From Zygnema cylindricum (Eukaryota; Streptophyta; Zygnematophyceae; Zygnematales; Zygnemataceae): a stretch of 64,000 nucleotides of DNA. Both the position numbers and the translations under genes were made by a program. Position 1 is the stretch's first letter, and each line of letters begins with the position of its first letter. This document shows positions 1-11,426 of this stretch, in pieces. Under the pieces are notes generated by a model. It did no database searches. It saw only the letters and a list, made by a program, of their open reading frames with translations, and was not told the DNA's origin. The stretch covers positions 144,038 to 208,037 of the forward strand of contig JBBHKE010000926.1 of the NCBI GenBank assembly GCA_037447655.1, read 5' to 3'.

Positions 1-74
<74 letters not shown>
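1..74. repeat. (AG)n microsatellite
   Basis: An uninterrupted AG dinucleotide run begins at the window edge and is followed by G/A-rich sequence to about 180. It may continue to the left of the window. Confidence 0.97.
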
Positions 75-76
<2 letters not shown>

Positions 77-740
77 TATGTGAGAGGAAACTGAATGTAT
101 AAGTGAGGGAGTCGGTGGGTTCAAGAGGGTAGGGGGAGAGAAGGAGAGGGAGGAGAAAGACAAGGGGAGGAGAGGGAGAGGTTGTTTCGATACCACTGCT
201 TCATTAACCCGAGAACAACTATATACTAACAAAGGAATTATAAGTTTCTTTTTTCAAAATTCACATACACAGACATTGAAGAAACGGAAAGCAATCATTG
301 TAAATCTTTTTTTCCGTGATAACTTATTAGCATATTTTTGGCATTTTCTGCTTGATTTCCTCTACAGCCAACCAACATCCAAAACCAATTTGGCCTATTA
401 TTTGCTTGTGGAAATATTGATTTGAATTCCTCTCCTTTAAGCTCTCTCATAAAGCAGACATGGAAAAACTACGCAGAAAACGACTTGATCATATTCTCTT
501 CTTACTGACCTAAGTAACTTACTATTTATCTGTTCAGTTTAGTGGCAACAAGACTGATGTTTACTGTTGGACAATAGCGTAATTGTGAAATCATTGCTGT
601 ATATTGCTCTCCTTAAAGCTTCTCCATAAAGTACACTATTCGGAAACTATGCATAAAACGACTCATATCTTCCCAACCATATTAACGTACTACCACAATA
701 ACTTGCTATTTTCTGTTCAGTTAGAGGCAAGAAGATATAT

Positions 741-1119
741 CCATACCATTTAAGTTTTCAGTTCCGCCATCGCAGGAGCCATGCAGAAAACGCTGTAATC
801 ATATCCTCTCCTTACTACTATATTAACTAACTTGCTTATTTTCTGTTCTGTTAGAGGCAACAAGTTAGATGCATACTGTTTCAGTTTCAGTTCAGCCATT
901 GCAGAATCCACGCTGTAGTCATATCCTCTCCTTACTATATCAACTAACTTGCTGTTTTTTTGTTCAGTTAAGAGGCAAGAAGATATATGCATACTGTTTC
1001 AGTTTCAATTCCGCCATCGCAGGAGCCATGCAGAAGAACGCTGTAGTCATATCCTCTCCTTACTATATTATTTAACTTGCTGTTTTTTTCAGTTCGAGGC
1101 AACAAGTTAGATGCATACT
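741..1119 (-). repeat. Tandem duplication of exon end plus splice donor
   Basis: Four copies of a unit of about 118-130 bp are arranged head to tail. On the minus strand each carries the last coding bases of the TPR exon (encoding AMAELKLK), then a donor-like GTATG and the start of the intron. Donor-like sites lie at 1113-1118, 989-994, 871-876 and 741-746; the last reads GTATGG. More decayed relatives seem to extend left to about 430. The copies left of 1119 lie in the intron of the RPAP3-like gene. They look like sequential duplication of the exon/intron boundary. Confidence 0.8.
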
Positions 1120-2291
1120 GTTTCAGTTTCAGTTCCGCCATGGCTCGATTGGCATATGAAACAGCCGATGGCTGCATAGCGATACTCCGAGAATAGCACT
1201 CCAAGGCTTCTCGATATTTGCCCAATTTGAACAAATCATTGCCCTGTTTATAACAAATTATTAAAGTAAAACAATGGTAGCCAGTGTAGACAAAGGAATA
1301 ACTTTTTTTTTAGTTGTTTATTTGATTATCGAGGATAACAAGAGACATTTTACCCCATCTCTTTGCACCAAATGAGACCAATCTTTCAACTCATTTCTGT
1401 CACCTCTCACTCTTAACTTCTCCATTATTTTTCTTATCCTCATTCATTTCCCATGACATGGCAAAGTAATTCATGTTTTCTCCTCTCATCCCAGCCCCTC
1501 CCCTCTTTCCTTTTTCATTTTGTGCGCAACTTTTATTCCCTCTCGCCTACCCTTCCCTTCTTTCCCGTCCCCTCCTCTTCCCTCCCCACCCCTCCTCTTC
1601 TCTCCCCTCCTCTCCCTACCCCTCCTTGTGGCCTCTCCGTCCCACTCCTCCACAATCCTGGATAATGCAACAAACAGACTATAAAATAATGAACAAATCT
1701 CCTAAAGACGTGATTTTATCTTCAAATTAATGATAAAAAATCAAGTTTTCCAAATATATGATAAAAACCACAAAGGTTTAGAATATAAAGGTGTTGTCCC
1801 ATATCCATATTCTTCTCAAAAAATTGAAAAATCCAAGTTTTTTTACCTTAACCTCTCCAGAAACTACATCTGGAGGTTTATCGCCACATCCAAAGCTTCT
1901 GTTTTAGTTATGTTTGTGTTCAAATTAACGATATAAATGAAGCTTTTCCATAATATAGGATAAAAGCCACAGAGGTTTAGAATATATAGGTGGTAAACCC
2001 AAAAATTCTTACCCTATCCTTTTCAGAAACAGCATCTGGAGGTTTATCTCCATCCACATCCAAAGCTTCCGCTAAACGATGAACGAGGCCCGCCTGACCG
2101 CCAAGTGGCGTCTTTTGAGCCTTAAACCCTGAAGGCTTCAACCCTGAGGAATTCCCCTTCGTCCCTAAACCCTCAGAACTAAAAACGGAATCTGTCTTTT
2201 GAGTCTGGCCTTTTCCAAACTTATCTTTCGGATCTTTCGACAAATCTTTAGTCGAATCTTTAGTCGAATCTTTAGTTGAATCTTTAGGCAT
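1119..2291 (-). CDS. RPAP3/TPR5-like TPR co-chaperone, partial (two internal exons)
   Basis: Two exons can be read on the minus strand. Exon a (2291 to 2013, 93 codons) follows an acceptor ending ATTACAG. It encodes a Lys/Ser/Asp-rich linker (repeated KDST) ending in PPDAVSEKDR, with donor GTAAGA. Exon b (1243 to 1119) follows acceptor AAACAG and encodes GNDLFKLGKYREALECYSRS, IAMQPSAVSYANRAMAELKL and a final K, with donor GTATGC. Phases agree (0 into exon b, 2 out). Exon b is a canonical TPR helix pair (G, Y, A, Y, P, ANRA positions). The sequence S-E-K-x-x-G-N-x-x-F-K immediately before the TPR resembles plant RPAP3-type proteins (Arabidopsis TPR5, At1g56440), which act with HSP90/R2TP in assembling RNA polymerase II and PIKK complexes. 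That assignment is from family knowledge; SPAG1- or UNC45-like proteins are alternatives. The 5' exons were not identified and the remaining TPR exons lie left of the window. Confidence 0.7.
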
Positions 2292-3132
2292 CTGTAATCA
2301 ATTCCCAAAAGAAGGACAAACTCTTCAATTCAGCAACATATTTTGCGATGGGTAAAAATACATATTTATTAAACGAGAACATAATGTGATAAAACATATG
2401 ATGTGAGACTATAACAATAGACTCCATGATGGACATGTTTGTCGGAAAAATAATTCCATCTAAACATGAGAGACGGTAGAAAGGGAATTAATTGCATAAG
2501 TTATCGTTCTTTTGAGGAAGGGTTGGTGATGAGCATATTTGTAGGAGAAATAGTTTCTCCAAAACATGAGAAAGGGTAGAAAGGGAATAAACTCCATAAG
2601 CAATAAATTGATATAATCAATAAATTGGTGTCTTTGCTCAATCATACGTTAAGTCAAGCTTAGATTGTATGGGAAAGACACAAAAGTGAAAAAAAAGAAC
2701 GGAAAAACATAAACAAAACAACACAAAAGAAACAACATAAAAGTAAATACATAAGAGTCAAAAAACATAAACATGAAAATATGAAAGTAAAAACATAAAA
2801 GTAAAAACATAGAAGTAAAGAGGGACTTGCGCAATTAATTTAGTCACGAAATCGTCCATTGCCTCTGCTTTTTTTGACTTAAAAACAAACATGGTAACAA
2901 TGTGAGCCCACACTAATTTATGAATAGCACTCATACATTAGATGTAGTCCAAAATCAGGATGGATTCAAAAAAAAGACCTCATCCTAATCCTTCCTTCCT
3001 TCCTTCCGGGAAATGGTGAATTAAATTCAGGAAGTGATTCAACATCAGAAAAGTCGAAATGCCCTTTAAAATAGAAAAAACAACAACGCCCATTGCTATT
3101 ACAGTAAAGGTAAAACAGTTCAGTACTAACTA
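2292..3132. other. Probable intron or flank, no supported feature
   Basis: This is A+T-rich sequence containing a degenerate ACATAAAAGT-type repeat around 2690-2815. It should hold the upstream intron of the RPAP3-like gene, but I could not recognise its 5' exons. Confidence 0.4.
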
Positions 3133-3304
3133 CACTATATTATTTTTTTAACACGAGGCCCATTATGGACCACTTAACTAAGAAATGTTCTTAACACTAA
3201 TTTATGATTTTTGGTGCAAAAAAACATGCGCTCTAATTCTAAATATCAACTCTAATATTGATAATAACTCTAATACTTATTAGCTCTAATAGTGACGGGG
3301 GGTG
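3133..3304. mobile_element. MITE, family M2 (TA target site)
   Basis: The segment is flanked by TA on both sides (3131-3132 and 3305-3306). It ends in GGGGGGTG, with a left end CACTATATTA. Its interior (CCCATTATGGACCACTTAAC) recurs in reverse orientation in the MITE near 55072-55248. The termini are weakly inverted, so this copy is old. Confidence 0.5.
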
Positions 3305-3835
3305 TAGATTTTCACCAAAAAAAGGAATGGGATACACAGTAAATGTGGTAAATGATATTGTACCTTGTTTCTTCATTGTGTGATGTGAATGGAAAACATG
3401 CTAATAAATAAGTTCATTTTGACTTCCTTTCCCAAAATCTTGAATATATAACACTTAAAAATTGTAAATTTCTTTTGTTTGTTCCTAAAAACCTCTTTTA
3501 CATATGATGTTAATCTTATGACGAATATCTGCCAACTCTAGCTCCTGTACAAATCCAAAAAGCATCTTAAAAGTCACATTGCCCAACATTGTTACCAATA
3601 AAACTCCTATTATAGAACACCGAATCATTACTAGAGTAAAGAAATTATTGGGGTGGAGTTAATATTAGTGTTATTAATTCTAATTCAGTTCCAAATGGCG
3701 TGGCTGATCCTGAACCATTTAAATAATTAGCGTTAAGAAAAATCAATGAGAGTCATTAACACTATTAGGTTCGAGGGGTAAAATTTACGGGCGCCGATAG
3801 TGTCATTGACGCTAATAACACGGTGTCGCATTCTT

Positions 3836-4760
3836 ACATGACAGTATTATTATTGATGCTATTGTAGTAGTATTACTAAGACTACTATAAAAGTACTAAT
3901 ATTACTACAATTATAGTAGTACAACCACTACTACTGCAATAGATTAGAGAAGTATTACTAGTACTTCAATACCAGTATTGCTACTAGCACAATTATAGTA
4001 GTATTACCACCAATACTATAATAGTACTAGTAATACTGCTACAATAGTATTAATGCTACCACAATTACAGCAGTATTACCACCAATACTACTATGATTAA
4101 TGCTATTAATGCTACAACTTAGTATTGTGACAACTAATACTATACTAGAATTAATACACAACAACAATTACAGCAAATACTACTATACTACTTACAATTA
4201 TACTGCACTACAATTATAGTACATAGTACTAGTCATACTGTTAAATTTGTAGTAGATGCTAATAAAATAGCATTAATACTGCTACAATTACAGTAGCCTT
4301 ACCATTAATACTCTTATGAGGTTATCAATACTACTGCAATTATTATTACTAATACTATAATAGTATTACTACTAATACTACAAAAGCTAGTAATATTACC
4401 ACTAATAGAACAATAAAAATAATACAATTAATACCATTAATACCATTAATACTACTCTAATAGTATTAATACTATTACAATGCCAATAGCATTAATACTA
4501 CTACTATTATAGAAGCATTACAGCTATTACTACCATAATCGAAGCAAAAGTAATAACATGATAGAAGTATGACTACTAATACTACTATGGTACTATTAAT
4601 AGTAATACACTATAATAGTATTATTATTGGAACAACTATAGTAGTAATAGCAGTAAACCTATCGCAGTTGTAGTAGTATTTATGCTACTATAGAACTATT
4701 ACTGATACTATTTTAGTAATATTACTACTAATACTGGATTCAATACTACCAATACTACTT
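3836..4760. repeat. Degenerate TAC/ACT/TAT triplet-like repeat, about 0.9 kb
   Basis: The tract consists almost wholly of short words such as TACTACTAA, ATAGTAGTA and ATTACTACTA on both strands, with very little G or C elsewhere. It is a decayed expansion of a trinucleotide-like unit that changes strand polarity repeatedly. No open frame is supported. Confidence 0.75.
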
Positions 4761-6665
4761 GCGAAAGTGTGCTTCTAATTTAGTTTAGTTTTTTCCAGTT
4801 TTTCTGCTTCCGTTAATAGGCTTACCTCTTCATTTTTATTAAATGTTGCAATTTTTAGCTATTATAATAATCCTCAATTCGATCATTATTTCTTTAAGGT
4901 AAACCTGCTTGATAAGAGCTTTTTTTTTTAATGTTTTTTTTTTGTGCAGATTTTACATCAAATTCATGAGCGTGACTCATTTTTTTCAAGCGTCCCTTGA
5001 TCCTCGCTAATAATTGTGACATCAAAAAAATGAAAAATATCAAAAATAACTCGCTGTGGTTCGACAATGTAAAATACGCACGAAAAAATCGTATTTTTCC
5101 GTTTTATCGCTTTTTTTCTTATTTTGTTCGAAGGTCAAATTATTGTTGAGTGCGTTAATTTGGATGGCCGTACAAGCGAAGACATTTTGGAGAGGGGCAG
5201 GGAGAGGGAGAGAGAGAGAGAGAAGAGATCTAGCTCCTCGGAAAGGGAGAGTTTGCAAAAGTGCAAGGGATAGAGAGAGACAGGGAGAGGGAGGGAGAGA
5301 GGGAGAGAGGGAGAGAGGGAGAGAGGGAGAGAGGTTCGCACGGAATGCATAAAATTTGGTACAGCGGTACCGAAGTTAGAGTGGAATAGCAGCACGGAAT
5401 CAATTTCAAGCTTGACCACAACAAACTACAACAAAAATCTACACTAATAGTTGTGAGTGGTGAAGGCCTTCACTGGAGGAGATTCATTTTTTAAAATGGA
5501 CGTCATTCTTCTCCCCTGCAACACATTCTGCCAGCTGTCGAGGCCATGGAGGTAGGACGCCATGTCCGCCGGCTCTTTAGCCATGGCGGTCAATGTTGGA
5601 GGGAGGAGAGATTGAGAGAGAGGAGAAACAGTAATACAATTTTTTCCATTTTTTCGCACGTTTTGCTTTTTCCGCACATTTTGCTTTTTCACGTTTTGGT
5701 GATTCCGCACGAAAAAATCGCACTTTTTTATCCATAGGTATAAGAACTGGCGGGTGTTATTTTCGCCTCATGTACGTTTCTATTTCAGCCTTTGTATATT
5801 ATTATTACATAAATTTATTAAATTCGTATGCGACCGTACTCTAAAGTACAAGAGGCGTTAACGTCAAAACTGAACAATGAAAATTGTCGGTGCTCGTACA
5901 CAGCCCTAATGATATCCGGCACAAAACGACGTAGCTTTCAGATTCTTTGGAGTTTTTGTCGCTGTCAAAGGAAGGTATGAATCCAACTGGTACGGTTTTG
6001 TGCTTGTACACCATGCCACGTGGAATGCGTAAGATTTTCTTAACAATATTTTGTACATTCTGGACAGAAAAAAAAAATTGTCGAGAACAGGTGAAGGATT
6101 ACCGTAGCCGTTAGATTTGGATTCGATCTTACACATGTACCGCTATGGTCATAAAAGTTGTGACATGTACTAAACCGTACTGCAATGAGTTCATACCTCC
6201 CGTCGACACCTACAAATATAAAGAAATCTTGAATTTTCGTCTTTTTTTGCTCAATTCGTCTAGGTTACGTACGAACACCGACAATTATCAGTGGTCGGTT
6301 TTGGCAGCTTGCATAATACTGTACTGTGGTGTACGAACACGTACGGAAAAGGTGTAGAAGAAACATAAGGCCGAAATAAAAACGAAATTATGGTGAAAAT
6401 ATCTCCCGCCTGAAAATTCCTTCAGGACTAATTTTTGCAAACGTGCAGACCAATTATATTCCATACAGTCAACAGTAAATAGCTACCGCACAATGCTACA
6501 CCGTGAATCGCTATTAGCGTTTAGAAAAAACCAAAACTTTATTAATGCACACAAAAGATAACGAAAACTATAACCGGTATAATAAAAAAATTATATTCAC
6601 AAAACAGTTAAAAGGCTAGAAATACCTTCCAAATTCGCATTCGTAGCATGTACTGTGTTAATGTA
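4761..6665. other. Non-coding, low-complexity tract and solo MITE end
   Basis: A purine-rich (GGGAGA)n-like tract lies at about 5180-5335. The word CGCACGAAAAAATCG occurs at about 5078 and again at about 5706. At about 6507-6530 there is a lone terminus of MITE family M1 (CACCGTGAATCGCTATTAGC) without a visible partner. No gene is supported; the proline/serine and arginine/glutamate ORFs here are products of the purine tract. Confidence 0.5.
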
Positions 6666-6963
6666 CTAGGTAATATCGTCTTTTTTTAAATTATAAAAAG
6701 CCTCTCGTCTTGCTTCTTCGGTATTTGGACAAAAGGAAGCTGGCTCGAGTTTCCTCCCAGATATAACATTATTTTGAAATCTTAATCCTTGCCCGTCGCC
6801 ATCCCCACCTCTTCTTTCACTCGTTTCAGCAGGTACACCTCGCTTTCGTTTTCTCTTTGTTTTTTCGATTTCAATGTTTTCGCCATTCAAGTGCTTAACA
6901 CGAGCTAAACTAACCCTATTCGTGGATTTTGGAAGACGTCGATTTGAAATTTTATCAGCCATG
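6666..6963 (-). CDS. Hypothetical short basic protein (doubtful)
   Basis: I do not recognise this ORF. From an ATG at 6963 in a good context (TTCCATGGCT) it encodes about 98 residues starting MADKISNRRLPKST. It has a Lys/Arg-rich stretch (KTKRKRKRG) that could be a nuclear-localisation signal and ends FYNLKKDDIT. Composition is balanced and not low-complexity, which is unusual among the spurious ORFs in this region. There is no neighbour, domain or clear promoter to support it. It could be a real small gene, one exon of a larger gene, or a transposon fragment. Confidence 0.25.
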
Positions 6964-6989
6964 GAAGCAACAGGGGCACTGTCCATATT

Positions 6990-8150
6990 TAAATGATTGT
7001 GGAGATAGATTGTGATGGTGAGAACAACCTAAAAAAAAAATAAAAAAAATGCAAAGGTGTCTATTATGATAACACAAAAACTTCATTTTTTTTTTTATCA
7101 CTCTCTCCGAAACTACGTAGTATTAATAAAAAATGCAAAGATGTCAACAATAATAACACAAAAACTTCATTTTTTTTTTAAATCACTCTCTACAAAACTA
7201 TGTAGTTCTATTATTGAGAACAACTTACGTTGGGTTTTTAGTGACTTACACTCCCAAATTGTAAAAACCTTCAAATTTATCTGAGTGAGAGTTCAGTAAC
7301 ACAATCCCACTCCTCGAGAAGAATTGCTGTTTTTTCCAACCTACTTTCGGCTTCTTGATTTAAACAAATTCCTCGTAAAATGGTATTTGCCTGAAAACCC
7401 CAAAGTCCCTCAAAAAGCCCACAAATGTCCCACATAAGCCACAAAATGTCTTATAAGTCGTAAAAAAAGCCTCCCAAAAAAATCATAAAAAAGTCTTACA
7501 AAAATATTGCAAAAGTCTCACTTCATTTTTTGTACAGTTTTATTTTCTGTCAGCTACACATGCTGACACATTTTCTGCCAGTTAAATTTCACTACCAGCT
7601 AGCTACAATGTATACTAGCTACACACCTATGCATTTCTGCCAGTTGTACAATTTGGCTATATTTTTTGCAAGCTGTACAGATATACATTTTCCGCCAACT
7701 GTACATTTTCTACAGTTTCAGCCAATATTTTGCCAGCTGCCAGTTTAATTTTCCTCTAGCAGTACACTTTGTACAGTAAGCAGTGGTACCAACAACAACA
7801 AAAAAATAAAATGTTTAACATGTTACGAAGCTATATTTAAATAAAACGGTGCTTTTATGTCAAATATTAGTAAAAGTTAATATCTACAAGTAATATAAAT
7901 TTCAACAAGTGTAAACCATATTTTTTTTTCTTTTCCCTTCAAAATCTAAAACCTTTTCATTGACACACTTACAAGAATATAGAAGTGTGAGTGACTTACC
8001 TTATCAAATCGTTTTTACAATTTGGCCGGGAAAGGTGAAAGAGAAATGGTGACCACGGAGAGAGAAAACAAATGACGATAGAAAAGAGAAAGGCAACCAG
8101 GAAATGAATGAGTGAGAATAAAGAAGAGCAGATGCGTGAGAATAAAGACG
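6990..8150. other. Non-coding A+T-rich region
   Basis: Two copies of a segment of about 80 bp (AACACAAAAACTTCATTTTT and following) occur at about 7070 and 7155. A run with recurring GCCAGCTGTACA-like words lies at 7540-7760. No gene is supported. Confidence 0.4.
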
Positions 8151-8389
8151 AGCAGACAATTGGAAAAACATCCGACGATCGATTTTTTTGTTTTAAAGAG
8201 GTATTCAAAATATTTTTCTAAAAAACAAATAAACGGGCAGAAAAATGTTACGTCCCGCGGTTCCCGTTGAGCAGACAATTGGAAAAACATCCGACGATCG
8301 ATTTTTTTGTTTTAAAGAGGTATTCAAAATATTTTTTCTAAAAAACAAATAAACGGGCAGAAAAATGTTACGTCCCGCGGTTCCCGTTG
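8151..8389. repeat. Perfect-looking tandem duplication, unit about 119 bp
   Basis: Two adjacent copies (8151-8269 and 8270-8389) run from GCAGACAATTGGAAAAACAT to CCGCGGTTCCCGTT. They differ by about one T in a homopolymer, so the duplication is recent. Confidence 0.9.
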
Positions 8390-8679
8390 ATGAACGGATT
8401 GTTTCGGTAGTTTCGCGTGGCGTTCGCAGTTGGCGATGCGCCTCGCGGCGCGAGGCGTCATTACTCCAAAACGAGAGGGAGGCGACGTGGACGCCTCGAG
8501 GAGGGGTGCCGAGAGCCTCCAGGGTGCCGCGGGGCCAAAAAGTTGCAAGATTCAGTACAGTACTGTACAGTACTGTAATCCAGCAGGTGTGCACATAGAA
8601 AAATATTTATATTGGCGAAATAAACCTTGATGCAAAGTCGCAAACACTATAATAAAATATTCAAACATGTGGTAAAGGT

Positions 8680-8982
8680 TAGTTCAAAAGTAGGCGTTTT
8701 TATGGTAGGCCTTTGGTAGGCGCCTTTATCGTAAGTTGTGTTATGGGCTTTTCGTGTGATCTTCTTAGATCGCTACTTTGATCAGCAACCGTCCGATCGT
8801 CCGAATCTGACGGTGTAAATAATTTTTTTTGGTCCGAATGTTTTAATTGGTCCAATTTTTGGTCCGAATGTTTTAATTGGTCCGAATAGGTCCGAATACA
8901 ATATGGGTCTTAAGGTCATATTTTATGTTTTGTATACAAAAGACATATTGTATGGGCCTACTTTCACCTACTTTTGAACTAT
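8680..8982. mobile_element. MITE, family M3, copy 1
   Basis: Terminal inverted repeats TAGTTCAAAAGTAGG and CCTACTTTTGAACTA bound about 300 bp. The interior (GGTAGGCCTTTGGT, then CCGTCCGATCGTCCGAATCT) is closely matched by the copy at 49695-49999. No coding capacity was seen. Confidence 0.8.
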
Positions 8983-8984
8983 GG

Positions 8985-9132
8985 TATGAAACGGTAGCGT
9001 ATGATGATGGTATGGAAAGGTATGGTACGATATGATGATGGTATGAAATGGTACCGTATGATGATAGTATGAAATGGTACCATATGATGATGGTATGAAA
9101 TGGTATCATATGATGATGGTATGGTATCATAT
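8985..9132. repeat. 26-bp minisatellite
   Basis: About five to six units of ATGATGATGGTATGAAATGG plus six bases, with a few substitutions, lie directly against the right end of the adjacent MITE. Confidence 0.85.
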
Positions 9133-11019
9133 GGTTCGTATTTTGCAATAAGGCTCTTGTCTATCAAGCATTGCAAATAATCGTACGGACAAGTTTACTG
9201 GCAGTAATATTTGATCAATATTCCATCGATAGTACGACACTTTTACTGGCAGTAACATTTTGATCAATATTCTATCAGGTCGTGCCAGTAAGGTACCTAT
9301 ATTCCAAAAAATAAATGATTTCTGTGTTTGTAAAAGAAGTCGCCCAATGACATGGCTGTAACATTGGCCGGGACCAGTAATGTGAATGTCGAAGATTTGG
9401 ACCATTTGAATTTTGAAACAAAACGGTAAATTGATAAAATAAAATGATAGGTACCGATTTCGGGAATGCTTTTGTTTTCGATAATGATTTTGCGTTACGT
9501 AAATCCGTACAGTCACGAGGAAAACTCTGTAAAAACGAGTCGAACTGTTATTTAAGCCAATCACGTTCCCGATTTGTCCCTGGTCCTGATTTTTTTTTTT
9601 GTCGTTGAAGGAAAGGTTAGCCCGTAACCCGAGAAAAATATAGTGTAACGATTATTAATTGTATTATAAATATTATTATTATTATAATCGATCATTAATG
9701 ATAAACTCCGTGAGCCAATTAAAGTGGTAGATCAATATGTGACGATTGCTTGCCCAAGACCTAGCGTCAAAGAACATATTTCCAGTTACGTTACCGAGAA
9801 TTTCCCTAGAACTGGACTGAGCCGAATGGTTTTTCAAATTTTCAGCTTTAAAGTACGACTTGTTGAAAACTAAAAACTGGGAAATTCATAGAATATGTTT
9901 TATTTATCAAGGCATGTTATGTGGTTTTTATTGAATGAAATATAACATTCCCCCAGGTACAGTACTGCGTAACCAATACCGTAACTTGACGGCGGAAATC
10001 TCAAAGCGCTCAAGCGACCACGTCACAATCGTGAAACATTTGTCATGGTACCACGTCACGGTTGTCTAGAAACCGATGACGGTAGGGTAAGAGGAGATGC
10101 CATGGTAACAGGAGGCAATCTGTTATCGTGTGTGTGTCACAACGAAAGAAGTTGACCAATCAACAAGCTGTAGGAAACAATAAAATATAAGGTATGTCGT
10201 GCATGAGAAACAAGCAAGGTGAACTATGCATCCTAACATGCAAAGTCATGCTCACAAACATATATACAAGCGAAAAATGCACGAGAAGGAAAAAATATAT
10301 ATACATCATGACAAAGAATAAAGGTGCAAATGACAAAATGAGAAAAAAGGAAGAATACTCCCCTAGAGTGAAATGACCCCTATAATTTATACTAAGCCGT
10401 GGGATAGCCACTAGGCTCCCAGGTCTTCCACGTATTCTCTACAGGAGTTATCTCAAATAAAAGCAACGAAGCAATACAAAACACTTCCAACCAAAACTAA
10501 GAAAATCGGATTTAGTCAAAAATGACACTTTTCCCATACACCCAAAATGCCACACCAACAAATACACTCAAGCAAACCGTCTAGCTGTCGGAGAACGGCG
10601 CAGCTCGATACAAGATGCCACACCTCAAGCCTCCACTCCACCAATCGCCAAAAAGACAAGTTTGCAGGGAAACCTTCTGGACTTGGCAGAAGGCGTGTGG
10701 ATTAAAAACGAGGCAAAATACCAGGAGATAAAAATCCGTATGCTAACTAGCATCTATCACTAGCTAACAAGAGGAAAAGGAAATAATGGGCAATCGGTGG
10801 CAAGGAGGAAGCAAGAAAATTGCTCCGCCGTCAAGAGAAAATTCTTGTCCAAAAGCTAAATTCTCTAAGTCTGAGAATTAGCCTAAGTAGGACTAAGCTA
10901 AGCTTAGCGCCAAGCTAGCCTAAGTCTAGTCTACTATACATGCATGAAACTAATTAAAATGTTGGCCAATAGGCGGCCAACATCCTCTGCCGTACGTCAA
11001 CAAAATCCACCGTTCGAGG
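9133..11019. other. Non-coding region, no supported gene
   Basis: A partial internal repeat (TTTACTGGCAGTAA...TTTGATCAATATTC) occurs at about 9190 and 9240. Beyond this I see no coding sequence, RNA gene or element boundary up to the hAT-like target site at 11020. Confidence 0.4.
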
Positions 11020-11426
11020 GTGAAAACTAGTGTTGTGTATCGGTAAAAAAGTTATCGTGATAGCACCGATACCGATAGTTATCGGTTATCGAACGGTCAG
11101 AGCTACCGATATATTTGTACTTTCTGTACTTTTTGTCCGTAGTACACGTGGCACGTTTCCAGTGGATCTGAAATTCTATGGGCTCCATTGCCCACAGAAA
11201 TCGCAGATCCAAAAGAAGCTAATCTAGATAGTGCCGACTCCAAGTTGATATAAACCCAAATAAATGATCCCTTGACAATAAGAACCCCAATATACCTTCA
11301 CCCCTGTGAAGAGAAGACCTTCAGTGTGCTCAGTTCCACCACAAAATGCAAAGCTTCAATATGTGTTTTGGACAATATTCCCCACTTTGACTTTCCCACT
11401 GAATAAGTGCCACCCTGGCACGAAAA

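Noticed and set aside
2649-2834. Hydrophobic Phe/Leu-rich 61-codon ORF on the minus strand, membrane-protein-like
   Set aside because: It comes from a degenerate ACATAAAAGT repeat; the hydrophobicity is an artefact of T-rich codons.
5056-5424. Overlapping ORFs rich in Arg/Glu/Gly or Ser/Leu/Pro
   Set aside because: They are translations of a purine-rich low-complexity tract in different frames.
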